A stretch of DNA of 64,000 bases. Origin: Pseudomonas sp. QTF5 (GTDB lineage Bacteria; Pseudomonadota; Gammaproteobacteria; Pseudomonadales; Pseudomonadaceae). The stretch covers positions 62,001-126,000 of the forward strand of contig NZ_AZRW02000007.1 in NCBI RefSeq assembly GCF_000512695.2, in the 5' to 3' direction. Shown here piece by piece: positions 1 to 9,904 of the stretch. Position 1 is the first letter of the stretch. Every line of letters begins with the position of its first letter. The translations under genes were made by a program, and so were the position numbers. A model generated the notes under the pieces. That model had not been told where the DNA came from. It worked only from the letters and a program-made list of their open reading frames with translations, and searched no databases.

Positions 1-42
1 GGACGTCTGGACAGAAGGCACGTTTTGATCAAGGGACACAGG

Positions 43-695
43 ATGACTTCCAGCGCTTTCGCCCCCATGCAATCACTCGCCAATTCGCTGCTGCCTCATG
101 CACTGGAACCCTAGGAGGATGGAGCCACGATCTGTCTCACCTGCAACGGGTATGGCACAGCGTGCGCTTGCTACATACGCAAGAGGGTGGCGATCTTGAG
201 GTGCTATTGGCAGCCGTGCTGTTGCACGACTGTGTGGCAGTGGAAAAGAGCTCGCCGTTGTGTTCGCAGGCCTCAACGCTAGCAGCACAGAAAGCGTCAC
301 GAGTGTTGGCAGACATGGCTTGGCCCAACGCCAAAATCGCCGCCGTCGCCCATGCCATCGAAGCCCATAGCTTTTCCGCCAACATCACTCCAATCTCACT
401 GGAAGCGAAAATCCTGCAGGATGCCGACCACCTGGACGCTTTGGGTATGCTCGGCGCTGCACGCATGTTCTACGTTGGCGGACGTTTAGGCCGTTCGCTT
501 GACGACCCGCTGGATCCCGAAGCGAATGAACGCGCTTACGACTACCAGCGCTTTTGCCTTGACCATTTCCAGACCAAATTGCTGCACTTGGCAGACTGTT
601 TCCAGACCACCGAGGACAATGTCCTGGCGCAGATTCGCCATGAACGCTTGAAAGGATTTTTGGACCAGTTCAAGGAAGAGATCGGCATTGGCTGA
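43..695 (+). pseudogene. HD-domain phosphohydrolase, 5' part frameshifted
   Basis: The body reads as an HD-superfamily metal-dependent phosphohydrolase. A helix holds a first conserved His (SHDLSHLQRVW, near position 125-155), then LLHDC with the HD pair, a His in IEAHSF, and a late Asp in LQDADHLDALG. The natural-looking start is ATG 43, but that frame stops at TAG 112-114 after 23 codons, just before the conserved helix, which continues in another frame. A missing base between about 112 and 125 explains this. GTG 162 would give an intact shorter frame but would drop the first metal-binding His. The downstream frame is also open back to the window edge, so a longer protein starting outside the window cannot be excluded. 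Substrate unknown. Confidence 0.6.
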
Positions 696-743
696 TCGAC
701 CGCGCTAACGTAAGACCAAACGACTCAGACAAAGGCCAGTACC

Positions 744-1118
744 ATGGAACTGTCACGAATACTACTGGAACTCGAACAACGCCTCTTATCCCAGGCTACC
801 CGCCACGATGCCGGAGAAATTTCTAACCTGATCGCCGACGAATTCATCGAGTTCGGTGCCAGCGGTAACATCTGGACCAAAGCGGACTTGGTCGAGCAAT
901 TGCCGGACGAAACCTTCACCCAACGCACCATCAGCAAATTCGCGGTCAAGCCACTATCAAAACACACCGCCCTGGTGACCTATCAATGTCGGACTGCCGC
1001 CACCAACAGCCTGCGTAGTTCAATCTGGCGTAAGCAGGACGAGCAATGGCAGATGGTGTTTCATCAGGGAACATTTTTTTGTAGGAGCGAGCTTGCTCGC
1101 GATGGAGGCCAACGATAA
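744..1118 (+). CDS. SnoaL-like / DUF4440 family small protein
   Basis: A 124-residue protein of the NTF2-like fold (DUF4440/SnoaL type). An N-terminal amphipathic helix with LLELEQRLL is followed by the family pattern IADEFIEFGASG and a C-terminal strand WRKQDEQWQMVFHQGT. Members are often small ligand-binding or enzyme-like proteins, and no specific function can be given. The fold should end soon after MVFHQGT. The last dozen residues (CRSELARDGGQR) are a translation of the REP hairpin that begins at 1081, so the original stop has been replaced by repeat sequence. It starts at ATG 744, 48 bases after the HD gene. Confidence 0.75.
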   Translation: MELSRILLELEQRLLSQATRHDAGEISNLIADEFIEFGASGNIWTKADLVEQLPDETFTQRTISKFAVKPLSKHTALVTYQCRTAATNSLRSSIWRKQDEQWQMVFHQGTFFCRSELARDGGQR

Positions 1119-1180
1119 TGCGCCCTTCCTGAATAAATGTGACGCCCTTGAGATCATCGCGAGCAAGCTCGCTCCTACAA
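1081..1180. repeat. REPIN: two inverted REP elements
   Basis: The sequence gtaggagcgagcttgctcgc at 1081 is repeated as its reverse complement at about 1156-1178. The two copies form an inverted pair about 50 bases apart, and each copy also contains its own short palindrome. This is the usual REP-doublet arrangement in P. fluorescens-group intergenic DNA. The left copy encodes the C-terminus of the preceding DUF4440 protein. Confidence 0.9.
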
Positions 1181-1197
1181 TGGAATGCGCCAGCTAC

Positions 1198-1230
1198 AAA
1201 AAAGCCCCGCAGCTTACGCATCGGGGCTTT
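1198..1230 (-). terminator. intrinsic terminator of prfC
   Basis: A 9-bp perfect stem (aaagccccg / cggggcttt) lies 20 bases past the prfC stop. It is followed on the minus strand by a run of six T. Confidence 0.88.
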
Positions 1231-1249
1231 GGGTGTTACGGCTCAGCGC

Positions 1250-2833
<1,584 letters not shown>

Positions 2834-3162
2834 GGGAAATCGCCTGGCAGGTGATTCAAAAAAAGGGCGCAGATTATAGCCCAACTTGAGTCAATAACCG
2901 AACCGTTGAGCACATTAGGGGTGGCCAAATGCTGCCGCAGATGGGAACCTTTTAAAGCATGGAGACGTCCACTCCCCCGTAACGACCACTCGTCGGGGGC
3001 CTGAAACACCTGCAATTCGGCCTGACGAGGCTGTGCTCATGGCTTGATTGCATGCTGCTTTGCCGGCATGAACGAGCTGCTTCTCGCGATCATTTTTTCG
3101 GCAGCCAAGAAAGGCCTTGCCACACGAAAGAGTGTTCGCCGACTGAAAAAAGGAGTCCGCCT
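2834..3162. other. intergenic region prfC / ABC operon
   Basis: This 329-base stretch between the divergent prfC and the osmoprotectant operon has no convincing gene. It must hold the promoters for both sides. A GC hairpin (cccccg / cggggg, 2974-2999) is visible with no T-run, so it is not an obvious terminator. A clear ribosome-binding site (aaaggag, about 3148-3154) sits before GTG 3163. Confidence 0.5.
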
Positions 3163-3879
3163 GTGGCTATCCACTATGGCAAAGGGCTGATAGGAGGCGC
3201 GCTGGTAATCGCCCTTCTGGCCCTGCTGATCCACTGGATCGGCATCAACACGATCGAACAGTACCGCGACGATTTGTTGTTTTACCTGCAAGCTCATCTG
3301 GTTCTCGTCCTCGCTTCCATGCTGGCCGCCCTCGCTGTGGGCATCCCTGCCGGTATCTTCCTCAGCCGCCCGACCATGGTTGGACGCGCCGAACGCTTCA
3401 TGCAGATCTTCAACATCGGCAACACCGTGCCGCCTCTCGCCGTACTGGCCATCGCCCTGGGTATCCTCGGCATCGGCAGCGGCCCCGCGATCTTCGCCTT
3501 GTTCCTCGCCTCACTGTTGCCGATTGTGCGCAACACCTACGAAGGGCTGAAAAACGTCCAGGGTTCACTCAAGGAAGCGGCCGTCGGCATCGGCATGACA
3601 CCGACTCAGGTGCTGTGGCGGGTCGAACTGCCGAACGCCATGCCAATCATCATTGGCGGCGTGCGCGTGGCGCTGGCGATCAACGTCGGGACTGCACCGC
3701 TGGCGTTCCTGATTGGCGCCAATAGCCTGGGCAGCCTGATTTTCCCCGGCATTGCCCTGAACAATCAGCCGCAACTGCTGCTCGGCGCGGCATGCACCGC
3801 CCTGCTGGCCTTGCTGCTCGACGGACTGGTGACACTCGCCAGCCGCCTCTGGCTCGAACGCGGCTTGCGCCCGTCTTAA
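3163..3879 (+). CDS. osmoprotectant ABC transporter permease (first)
   Basis: An inner-membrane permease of the glycine betaine/choline/proline importer family (ProW/OpuCB-like), 238 residues, with about six hydrophobic segments. The ABC-interaction (EAA) loop is seen in LKEAAVGIGMTPTQVLWRVELP. I chose GTG 3163 because aaaggag lies 8 bases upstream and the first membrane segment follows at once; the in-frame extension to 3052 is hydrophilic and rich in Cys/His. It is first in a permease-binding protein-permease-ATPase operon. From memory this is the order of PA3888-PA3891 in P. aeruginosa. Substrate is inferred, not proven. Confidence 0.92.
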   Translation: MAIHYGKGLIGGALVIALLALLIHWIGINTIEQYRDDLLFYLQAHLVLVLASMLAALAVGIPAGIFLSRPTMVGRAERFMQIFNIGNTVPPLAVLAIALGILGIGSGPAIFALFLASLLPIVRNTYEGLKNVQGSLKEAAVGIGMTPTQVLWRVELPNAMPIIIGGVRVALAINVGTAPLAFLIGANSLGSLIFPGIALNNQPQLLLGAACTALLALLLDGLVTLASRLWLERGLRPS

Positions 3880-3899
3880 GCCTCGGCAAAGGAATATTT

Positions 3900-4793
3900 A
3901 TGAAAAAGCTAAGCCTATTACTGGGCTGCGTTCTGCTGTTCGCAGGATTTGCCCAAGCCGCTGAAAAACCGCTGATCCGCATCGGCGCCCGGGTGTTCAC
4001 CGAACAAACCCTGCTGGCGGAAATCACTTCCCAATACCTGCGCACCAAGGGTTACGACACCCAAGTGACGGGCGGTCTGGGTAGCAACCTGGCCCGCAGC
4101 GCCCACGAAAGTGGTCAATTGGATTTGATGTGGGAATACACCGGCGTTTCGCTCGTGGCCTACAACCATGTCACAGAAAAACTCGACAGCGAACAGTCCT
4201 ACGCCCGAGTAAAAGAACTCGACGCGAAAAAAGGCCTGGTCTGGCTCACCCCGTCGAAATTCAGCAACACCTACGCCCTGGCACTGCCGGAAAACACCGC
4301 GAAGGCTTATCCGCAGATCAACACCATCAGTGAGCTGAACACAGTGCTGCAGGCTGAGGCGAAGACCAATCACCTCGTCGCCTTGGACACCGAGTTTGCC
4401 AACCGTTCCGACGGTCTCGATGGCATGGTCGACCTCTACGGCATGAACCTGACCCGCAACAACATCCGTCAGATGGACGCCGGGCTGGTCTACACCGCCC
4501 TTCGCAATGGCCAGGTGTTTGCCGGTCTGGTCTACACCACCGACGGTCGTTTGAACGCCTTCAAGCTCAAGTTGCTGGAAGACGACAAGCATTACTTCCC
4601 GGACTACACCGCCGCGCCGGTGGTGCGTCAGGTTTACCTCGACGCCCACCCGAAACTCTCCGAAGAGCTCAAGCCGCTGGCCGAACTGTTCGACGACGCC
4701 ACCATGCGTCAGCTCAACGCACGGGTCGATGTCGATCACGAAAGCCCTTCATCCGTTGCTGCAGATTTCCTGCGCCAGCACCCCATCAACTGA
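3900..4793 (+). CDS. osmoprotectant-binding periplasmic protein
   Basis: Substrate-binding component of the quaternary-amine ABC importer (OpuAC/OsmF-like), 297 residues. The start ATG 3900 gives a standard Sec signal peptide: two Lys, a hydrophobic core, then cleavage near FAQA-AEKP. No lipobox Cys is present, so it should be soluble in the periplasm. Family features include the IGARVFTEQ start of the mature domain and the LMWEYTG motif. It lies 20 bases after the first permease and 12 bases before the second. The exact ligand (betaine, choline, carnitine) cannot be read from sequence. Confidence 0.92.
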   Translation: MKKLSLLLGCVLLFAGFAQAAEKPLIRIGARVFTEQTLLAEITSQYLRTKGYDTQVTGGLGSNLARSAHESGQLDLMWEYTGVSLVAYNHVTEKLDSEQSYARVKELDAKKGLVWLTPSKFSNTYALALPENTAKAYPQINTISELNTVLQAEAKTNHLVALDTEFANRSDGLDGMVDLYGMNLTRNNIRQMDAGLVYTALRNGQVFAGLVYTTDGRLNAFKLKLLEDDKHYFPDYTAAPVVRQVYLDAHPKLSEELKPLAELFDDATMRQLNARVDVDHESPSSVAADFLRQHPIN

Positions 4794-4805
4794 GGAGGAA
4801 AAGCC

Positions 4806-5459
4806 ATGGAATTTTTGAACGCCTTTTCCCATCTCGATTGGCCGCAGGTTTTGCACCTGACCTGGCAGCACATCACCCTGGTCGGCATCGCCGTGACCCT
4901 GGCGATTCTGGCCGGCGTGCCGCTGGGCATCCTGATGACGCGGTTCCCGACCCTCGCCGCCCCCTTGCAAGCCAGCGCCACGGTGCTGCTGACCGTGCCG
5001 TCGATTGCGCTGTTCGGCCTGCTGCTGCCGTTCTATTCGAAATTCGGCCAGGGCCTCGGCCCGATGCCGGCAATCACCGCGGTGTTTCTGTACTCGTTGC
5101 TGCCGATCATGCGTAACACCTACCTCGCCCTGACCGGCGTCGAACCGGGCATTCGCGAAGCGGCGCGTGGCATCGGCATGACCTTCGGCCAGCGCCTGCG
5201 CATGGTCGAACTGCCGATCGCCGTGCCGGTGATCCTCGCCGGTGTGCGCACCGCCGTGGTGATGAACATCGGCGTGATGACCATCGCCGCGACCATCGGC
5301 GCCGGTGGCCTCGGTGTACTCATTCTCGCTTCCATCAGCCGCAGCGACATGTCGATGCTGATTGTCGGCGCCGTGCTGGTCAGTCTCCTGGCCATCTTCG
5401 CCGACCTGCTTCTGCAATGGCTGCAACGCATGCTGACGCCAAAAGGATTACTCAAATGA
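4806..5459 (+). CDS. osmoprotectant ABC transporter permease (second)
   Basis: The second membrane subunit, 217 residues, belongs to the same binding-protein-dependent permease family as the first gene and probably pairs with it as a heterodimer. It has about five to six hydrophobic helices and the coupling loop REAARGIGMTFGQRLRMVELP. A strong ribosome-binding site (gaggaaaag, 4793-4802) precedes ATG 4806. Its stop overlaps the ATPase start (ATGA), so the two are probably translationally coupled. Confidence 0.93.
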   Translation: MEFLNAFSHLDWPQVLHLTWQHITLVGIAVTLAILAGVPLGILMTRFPTLAAPLQASATVLLTVPSIALFGLLLPFYSKFGQGLGPMPAITAVFLYSLLPIMRNTYLALTGVEPGIREAARGIGMTFGQRLRMVELPIAVPVILAGVRTAVVMNIGVMTIAATIGAGGLGVLILASISRSDMSMLIVGAVLVSLLAIFADLLLQWLQRMLTPKGLLK

Positions 5460-6613
5460 TCGAACTTCAAAACCTCAGCAAGACCTTCCAAAGCAACGGC
5501 AAAGATGTGAAAGCCGTGGACTCGGTAAGCCTGACCGTCAATGAAGGCGAAATCTGCGTGTTCCTCGGGCCATCGGGCTGCGGCAAAAGCACTACGCTGA
5601 AGATGATTAACCGGTTGATCAAACCGACCTCCGGCAAGATCCTGATCAACGGCGAAGACACCACCGGCCTCGACGAAGTGACCCTGCGGCGCAACATCGG
5701 TTATGTGATCCAGCAAATCGGTCTGTTCCCGAACATGACCATCGAGGAAAACATCACCATCGTTCCGCGCCTGCTCGGCTGGGACAAACAGAAATGCCAC
5801 GACCGCGCCCGCGAGTTGATGAGCATGATCAAGCTCGAACCCAAGCAATATTTGCATCGTTATCCGCGAGAACTGTCCGGCGGCCAGCAGCAGCGGATCG
5901 GCGTGATTCGTGCGCTGGCGGCGGATGCACCGTTGCTGTTGATGGACGAACCGTTCGGCGCGGTCGACCCGATCAACCGCGAGATGATTCAGAACGAGTT
6001 CTTCGAGATGCAACGGGCGCTGAACAAAACCGTGATCATGGTCAGCCACGACATCGACGAAGCCATCAAGCTGGGCGACAAGATCGCGATTTTCCGTGCC
6101 GGTAAACTGCTGCAGATCGACCACCCGGACACCCTGCTCGCGCACCCGGCGGATGACTTTGTCAGCAACTTCGTCGGCCAGGACAGCACCCTCAAGCGTC
6201 TGCTGCTGGTGAAAGCCGAAGACGCGGCGGACAACGCGCCATCGGTGAGCCCGGGAACGCCGGTGGCCGAAGCGCTGGAGTTGATGGACGAACTAGACCG
6301 TCGCTACGTGGTGGTTACCTGCGCCGAGAACAAGGCCTTGGGCTACGTGCGCCGTCGCGACCTGCACCGCCAGACCGGCACGTGCACGCAATACCTGCGC
6401 GAGTTCAACGCCATCGCGGCGTACGACGAGCATTTGCGCATCCTGTTGTCGCGCATGTACGAGTTCAATCGCTCGTGGCTGCCGGTGATGGACGCGGAGC
6501 GAGTGTTCCTGGGGGAAGTGACCCAGGAATCGATTGCCGAGTATTTGAGCTCCGGCAAGTCCCGTGGGGGCAAGACGAGTATTGTTTCGCCAGCGGAAGC
6601 TGCGTTAGCCTGA
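5456..6613 (+). CDS. osmoprotectant ABC transporter ATPase with CBS domains
   Basis: The energy-coupling subunit (OpuCA/ProV-like), 385 residues. Walker A GPSGCGKS lies at about 38-45, the signature LSGGQQQR and Walker B LLLMDEP follow, and a C-terminal CBS-domain region starts at about 255. In OpuA/OpuC homologues CBS domains sense ionic strength or nucleotides and gate transport, which supports a role in osmotic stress. The start ATG 5456 overlaps the stop of the preceding permease by four bases. This is the last gene of the operon, and a 108-bp palindromic repeat follows 12 bases later. Confidence 0.94.
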   Translation: MIELQNLSKTFQSNGKDVKAVDSVSLTVNEGEICVFLGPSGCGKSTTLKMINRLIKPTSGKILINGEDTTGLDEVTLRRNIGYVIQQIGLFPNMTIEENITIVPRLLGWDKQKCHDRARELMSMIKLEPKQYLHRYPRELSGGQQQRIGVIRALAADAPLLLMDEPFGAVDPINREMIQNEFFEMQRALNKTVIMVSHDIDEAIKLGDKIAIFRAGKLLQIDHPDTLLAHPADDFVSNFVGQDSTLKRLLLVKAEDAADNAPSVSPGTPVAEALELMDELDRRYVVVTCAENKALGYVRRRDLHRQTGTCTQYLREFNAIAAYDEHLRILLSRMYEFNRSWLPVMDAERVFLGEVTQESIAEYLSSGKSRGGKTSIVSPAEAALA

Positions 6614-6625
6614 TCCCTTTCTACT

Positions 6626-6733
6626 GATCGTTCCCACGCTCCGCGTGGGAATGCATCCAGAGACGCTCTGCGTCTCAACGGCTGGACGCAGAGCGTCCGG
6701 GGCGGCATTCCCACGCAGAGCGTGGGAACGATC
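6626..6733. repeat. 108-bp long palindromic repeat, copy 1
   Basis: Begins gatcgttcccacgctccgcg and ends with the matching inverted sequence cgtgggaacgatc. The terminal arms are about 29 bases with one or two mismatches. Inside is a second, shorter inverted pair built on gacgctctgcgtc / gacgcagagcgtc. The whole can fold into one long hairpin or cruciform. A second copy with the same ends and a different centre is at 15206-15315. There is no coding frame of note. Confidence 0.9.
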
Positions 6734-6855
6734 AGGCAATGCAAATCCCTCCAAAATTCCTCATTCGGGGAACATCACACTGTCATGCAGGTCGGTTACA
6801 TCAGTAGCTGTCCGGGACCGCACGACGGAAGCGTGCAAAAACGCGACATTTTTTG

Positions 6856-6884
6856 TTGATCTCAAGCCCCTCACGCCCTAAAGT
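6856..6884 (+). promoter_or_regulatory. sigma70-like promoter, candidate sRNA or leader
   Basis: A -35 hexamer ttgatc (6856-6861) and -10 hexamer taaagt (6879-6884) are 17 bases apart. A start near 6891 would feed a short transcript ending at the terminator at 6946-6982. Confidence 0.45.
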
Positions 6885-6890
6885 TCGCGC

Positions 6891-6983
6891 CGAACGTCCA
6901 TGCTGGAAACGATCCATCCGGCTCAAGTACTGACGACGAGACAGCAAGGCCAAGGGTAAGCACCGCCTCCCATGGCCTTTTTG
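6891..6983 (+). ncRNA. candidate small RNA or terminated leader upstream of speC
   Basis: About 93 bases between a plausible promoter and a good intrinsic terminator. The terminator stem aaggccaaggg / cccatggcctt (6946-6956 / 6969-6979, one internal mismatch) is followed by a five-T run. No convincing short frame is present, and it sits 155 bases before the speC start. It could be an independent sRNA or a terminated 5' leader. I do not recognise it as a known Pseudomonas sRNA. Confidence 0.4.
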
Positions 6984-7043
6984 CTTTCGGCGACATGCCT
7001 TGGGAAGTAGGCGAACCAAAGTGGGGATACGGAGGGCGTTCAG

Positions 7044-7095
7044 GAGGGTGTGTCATCAATGAGTTCACGAGTGAACTCATTGATGACACACCCTC
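7044..7095. repeat. perfect 25+25 bp palindrome upstream of speC
   Basis: The arms 7044-7068 and 7071-7095 are exact inverted copies separated by only two bases (ga). The inner part reads atgagttcac-ga-gtgaactcat. No T-run follows, so it is not a standard terminator. It ends 42 bases before the speC start codon, and its right arm contains the possible -35 element of the nearest promoter. Confidence 0.95.
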
Positions 7096-7110
7096 GCACC
7101 CATTGATAAT
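7080..7110 (+). promoter_or_regulatory. possible speC promoter
   Basis: The sequence ttgatg (7080-7085), inside the right palindrome arm, and tgataat (7104-7110) are about 18 bases apart, which is acceptable for sigma70. The ribosome-binding site taggag follows at 7123-7128. Confidence 0.4.
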
Positions 7111-7137
7111 TTCAGTTTGCCAGTAGGAGTTCCCAGC

Positions 7138-8301
7138 ATGTCGATCAATGTCGAAGACTATTTCGCGCGTGATACCTTCCAGAAAATGAAGGCCTTCGCC
7201 GACAAACAAGAAACCCCGTTCGTGGTGATCGACACCGCGATGATCAGCCAGGCCTACGATGACCTGCGCGCCGGTTTCGAATTCGCCAAGGTCTACTACG
7301 CGGTCAAGGCCAACCCGGCCGTGGAAATCATCGACTTGCTCAAAGACAAAGGCTCGAGCTTCGACATCGCCTCGATCTACGAGCTGGACAAAGTGATGGA
7401 TCGCGGCGTCAGCGCCGACCGTATCAGCTACGGCAACACCATCAAGAAATCCAAGGACATCCGCTACTTCTACGAGAAGGGCGTGCGCCTGTTCTCCACC
7501 GACTCCGAAGCCGACCTGCGCAACATCGCCAAGGCTGCACCGGGTTCGAAAGTCTACGTGCGCATCCTGACCGAAGGCTCGACCACCGCCGACTGGCCGT
7601 TGTCGCGCAAATTCGGTTGCCAGACCGACATGGCCATGGACCTGCTGATCCTCGCCCGAGACCTGGGCCTGGTGCCGTACGGCATCTCGTTCCACGTGGG
7701 CTCGCAACAGCGTGACATCAGCGTCTGGGACGCGGCGATCGCCAAGGTCAAAGTGATCTTCGAGCGTCTGAAAGAAGAAGACGGCATCCACCTGAAGCTG
7801 ATCAACATGGGCGGTGGCTTCCCGGCCAACTACATCACCCGCACCAACAGCCTGGAAACCTATGCCGAAGAAATCATCCGCTTCCTCAAGGAAGACTTCG
7901 GCGACGACCTGCCGGAAATCATCCTGGAACCGGGCCGTTCGCTGATCGCCAACGCCGGCATTCTGGTCAGTGAAGTGGTGCTGGTGGCGCGTAAATCCCG
8001 TACCGCCGTCGAGCGATGGGTGTACACGGATGTGGGCAAGTTCTCCGGCCTGATCGAAACCATGGACGAAGCCATCAAGTTCCCGATCTGGACCGAGAAG
8101 AAAGGCGAGATGGAAGAAGTGGTCATCGCCGGCCCAACCTGCGACAGCGCCGACATCATGTACGAAAACTACAAGTACGGTCTGCCGCTGAACCTGGCGA
8201 TCGGTGACCGTTTGTACTGGTTGTCGACCGGTGCTTACACCACCAGCTACAGCGCTGTTGAGTTCAATGGCTTCCCGCCGCTGAAGTCCTTCTACGTGTA
8301 A
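7138..8301 (+). CDS. speC: PLP-dependent ornithine/lysine decarboxylase (fold III)
   Basis: A 387-residue decarboxylase of the alanine-racemase-fold group that includes eukaryotic-type ornithine decarboxylases. It should make putrescine (or cadaverine) in the cytoplasm. PLP would bind Lys57 in YYAVKANP. Other marks are the glycine-rich MGGGFPA, EPGRSL, and GPTCDSAD with a catalytic Cys near 335. It resembles P. aeruginosa PA4519, annotated speC. The start ATG 7138 is preceded by taggag. The gene is monocistronic, with an unusual palindrome and a candidate sRNA upstream and a strong terminator downstream. Substrate preference (ornithine or lysine) cannot be settled from the sequence. Confidence 0.93.
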   Translation: MSINVEDYFARDTFQKMKAFADKQETPFVVIDTAMISQAYDDLRAGFEFAKVYYAVKANPAVEIIDLLKDKGSSFDIASIYELDKVMDRGVSADRISYGNTIKKSKDIRYFYEKGVRLFSTDSEADLRNIAKAAPGSKVYVRILTEGSTTADWPLSRKFGCQTDMAMDLLILARDLGLVPYGISFHVGSQQRDISVWDAAIAKVKVIFERLKEEDGIHLKLINMGGGFPANYITRTNSLETYAEEIIRFLKEDFGDDLPEIILEPGRSLIANAGILVSEVVLVARKSRTAVERWVYTDVGKFSGLIETMDEAIKFPIWTEKKGEMEEVVIAGPTCDSADIMYENYKYGLPLNLAIGDRLYWLSTGAYTTSYSAVEFNGFPPLKSFYV

Positions 8302-8318
8302 AACTACACGCAGAAATC

Positions 8319-8349
8319 AAAAAGCCCATGACGTGTCATGGGCTTTTTT
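8319..8349 (+). terminator. intrinsic terminator of speC
   Basis: A 10-bp perfect stem agcccatgac / gtcatgggct with a two-base loop is followed by six T. It lies about 20 bases past the speC stop. Confidence 0.93.
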
Positions 8350-8422
8350 GTGTCTGACAATCCAGGCTGCCTAAGTAGTTGCTACCGGTCGTCCCGCACA
8401 TGCCACAGACGACAACAACCCC

Positions 8423-9190
8423 TCATTCGCTCCGCTCATCGTTCAGCTGAACGAAGCGTTGATGGTAGAGGCCCGCAAATTCCCGAATGCGCGGATTCAC
8501 TGCGTTCAACAACGCCTTGCTCGCCACTCGCAAGAAATTCAGATTCCCGCCATCCAGTGCCTTGCGCAACCAGACCAACGCCTCGTCGATGTTCCCTTCA
8601 TCCGCGAGAACGGCGGCATAACTGAATTGCCCACGAAAATCCCCGCCCACCGCCGAGCGTCGATACCAGTCGCGGGCAGCTTGCGGATCCGCCGGGCAAA
8701 CCCGGCCCTCTTCCAGATAACGCCCCAGCAAATTCATCGACTTTGCGTGGCCCAATTCAGCGGCTCGGCGATACAGATTCAGTGCTTGCACCTGATCCTC
8801 GATCACCCCGCGTCCAGTGGCCAGCAGATTGGCGTAGTTGTACATCGCCCAATCCAGTCCGGCTTCAGCGGCGACGCGATAATGCCCCGCGGCGATCGTG
8901 GCGTCGGCGGTGCAACCCCAGCCATGTTCATGACACCGACCGAGCATGTTGCGCGCCATCAGATGTCCACGCTGAGCGGCAATCTCGAACCAGCACAAGG
9001 CCAGCGGCTGATCCTGCTCAATCCCTCGCCCGTCCAGCAGGATCTGCCCGAGCAACGCCTGAGCATCGAGAACGTCTTCACGGGCGGCGATCAGAATTGC
9101 CTGAGCCGCCCGTGCGGGGCTTTCCTCGAGCATCCATTTGAGGCGGTCGCCATCGAGGATTTCCTCGCGGCGCAACCGAAAATCCGTCAC
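8423..9190 (-). CDS. Sel1-repeat (TPR-like) protein
   Basis: A 255-residue soluble protein made mostly of Sel1-type repeats, each with a pattern such as AQRGHLMARNMLGRCHEHG, AAELGHAKSMNLLGRYLEEG or SAVGGDFRGQFSYAAVLADEG. These repeats form alpha-solenoid protein-binding scaffolds. There is no signal peptide. Its start codon directly abuts the stop of piuC, so the two are surely co-transcribed, and the same gene follows piuC in other pseudomonads. A role connected with iron uptake is inferred from position only. Confidence 0.9.
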   Translation of the reverse strand: MTDFRLRREEILDGDRLKWMLEESPARAAQAILIAAREDVLDAQALLGQILLDGRGIEQDQPLALCWFEIAAQRGHLMARNMLGRCHEHGWGCTADATIAAGHYRVAAEAGLDWAMYNYANLLATGRGVIEDQVQALNLYRRAAELGHAKSMNLLGRYLEEGRVCPADPQAARDWYRRSAVGGDFRGQFSYAAVLADEGNIDEALVWLRKALDGGNLNFLRVASKALLNAVNPRIREFAGLYHQRFVQLNDERSE

Positions 9191-9871
9191 TTACACCTCG
9201 ACCCAGCGACGCAACAGGTTGTGATAGGTGCCGGTCAGGCGGATCAATGAAGGGTGGTCGGGCATGTCTTGGGTCAGCTGTTGAATCGCCCCGTCCATCT
9301 CGAACAGCAAGGCACGCTGGCTGTCTTCACGCACCAGGCTTTGCGTCCAGAAAAACGAGGCGTAACGGGTGCCACGCGTAACGGCGTTGACTTTGTGCAG
9401 GCTGGTGCCCGGATACAGCACCATGTCGCCGGCCGGCAACTTCACGCGCTGGGTACCAAAGGTGTCCTGGATTTCCAGTTCGCCGCCGTCGTAGTCCTCC
9501 GGTTCGCTGAAGAACAGCGTCGCCGACAGGTCGGTGCGCACCCGCTCGATGCTGCCCTTGGGCTGACGCACGGCGTTGTCGATGTGAAAGTCGAAACTGC
9601 CGCCAGCCGTGTAACCGTTCAGTAACGGAGGGAAGACCTTGTGCGGTAATGCCGCCGACATGAACTGCGGATTTTTCCACAACCGTTCGAGCATCGCCGC
9701 ACCGATTTCCTTGGCCAGCGGATGCCCTTCGGGCAATTGCAGATTGTGCTTGGCCTTGGCCGACTGGTAACCGGCGGTGATTTTGCCATCGGCCCAATCC
9801 GCCTGCTTCAGGGCCTCGCGAATGCGCTGCACTTCTTCTTTCGCGAACACGCCGGGAATGTGCAGCAACAT
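9191..9871 (-). CDS. piuC: PKHD-type 2-oxoglutarate/Fe(II) dioxygenase PiuC
   Basis: A 226-residue prolyl-4-hydroxylase-like dioxygenase (PiuC/YbiX family). Iron ligands are visible as His96 and Asp98 in FDFHIDNA and His159 in [10 protein letters not shown], with a 2-oxoglutarate-binding Arg near 169. The substrate is not known. PiuC is co-regulated with the siderophore receptor PiuA in P. aeruginosa. It is divergent from piuA, with a Fur-box-like site 34 bases upstream of the ATG. It is translated just before the Sel1 gene, with no gap. Confidence 0.94.
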   Translation of the reverse strand: MLLHIPGVFAKEEVQRIREALKQADWADGKITAGYQSAKAKHNLQLPEGHPLAKEIGAAMLERLWKNPQFMSAALPHKVFPPLLNGYTAGGSFDFHIDNAVRQPKGSIERVRTDLSATLFFSEPEDYDGGELEIQDTFGTQRVKLPAGDMVLYPGTSLHKVNAVTRGTRYASFFWTQSLVREDSQRALLFEMDGAIQQLTQDMPDHPSLIRLTGTYHNLLRRWVEV

Positions 9872-9904
9872 GAAAAGACACCTGAAGGCAAAGGGGCGTC
9901 AATG

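Noticed and set aside
6626..6733. Insertion sequence or CRISPR repeat
   Set aside because: Only two distant copies, no transposase and no spacer-repeat periodicity. The nested palindrome fits a non-coding intergenic element.
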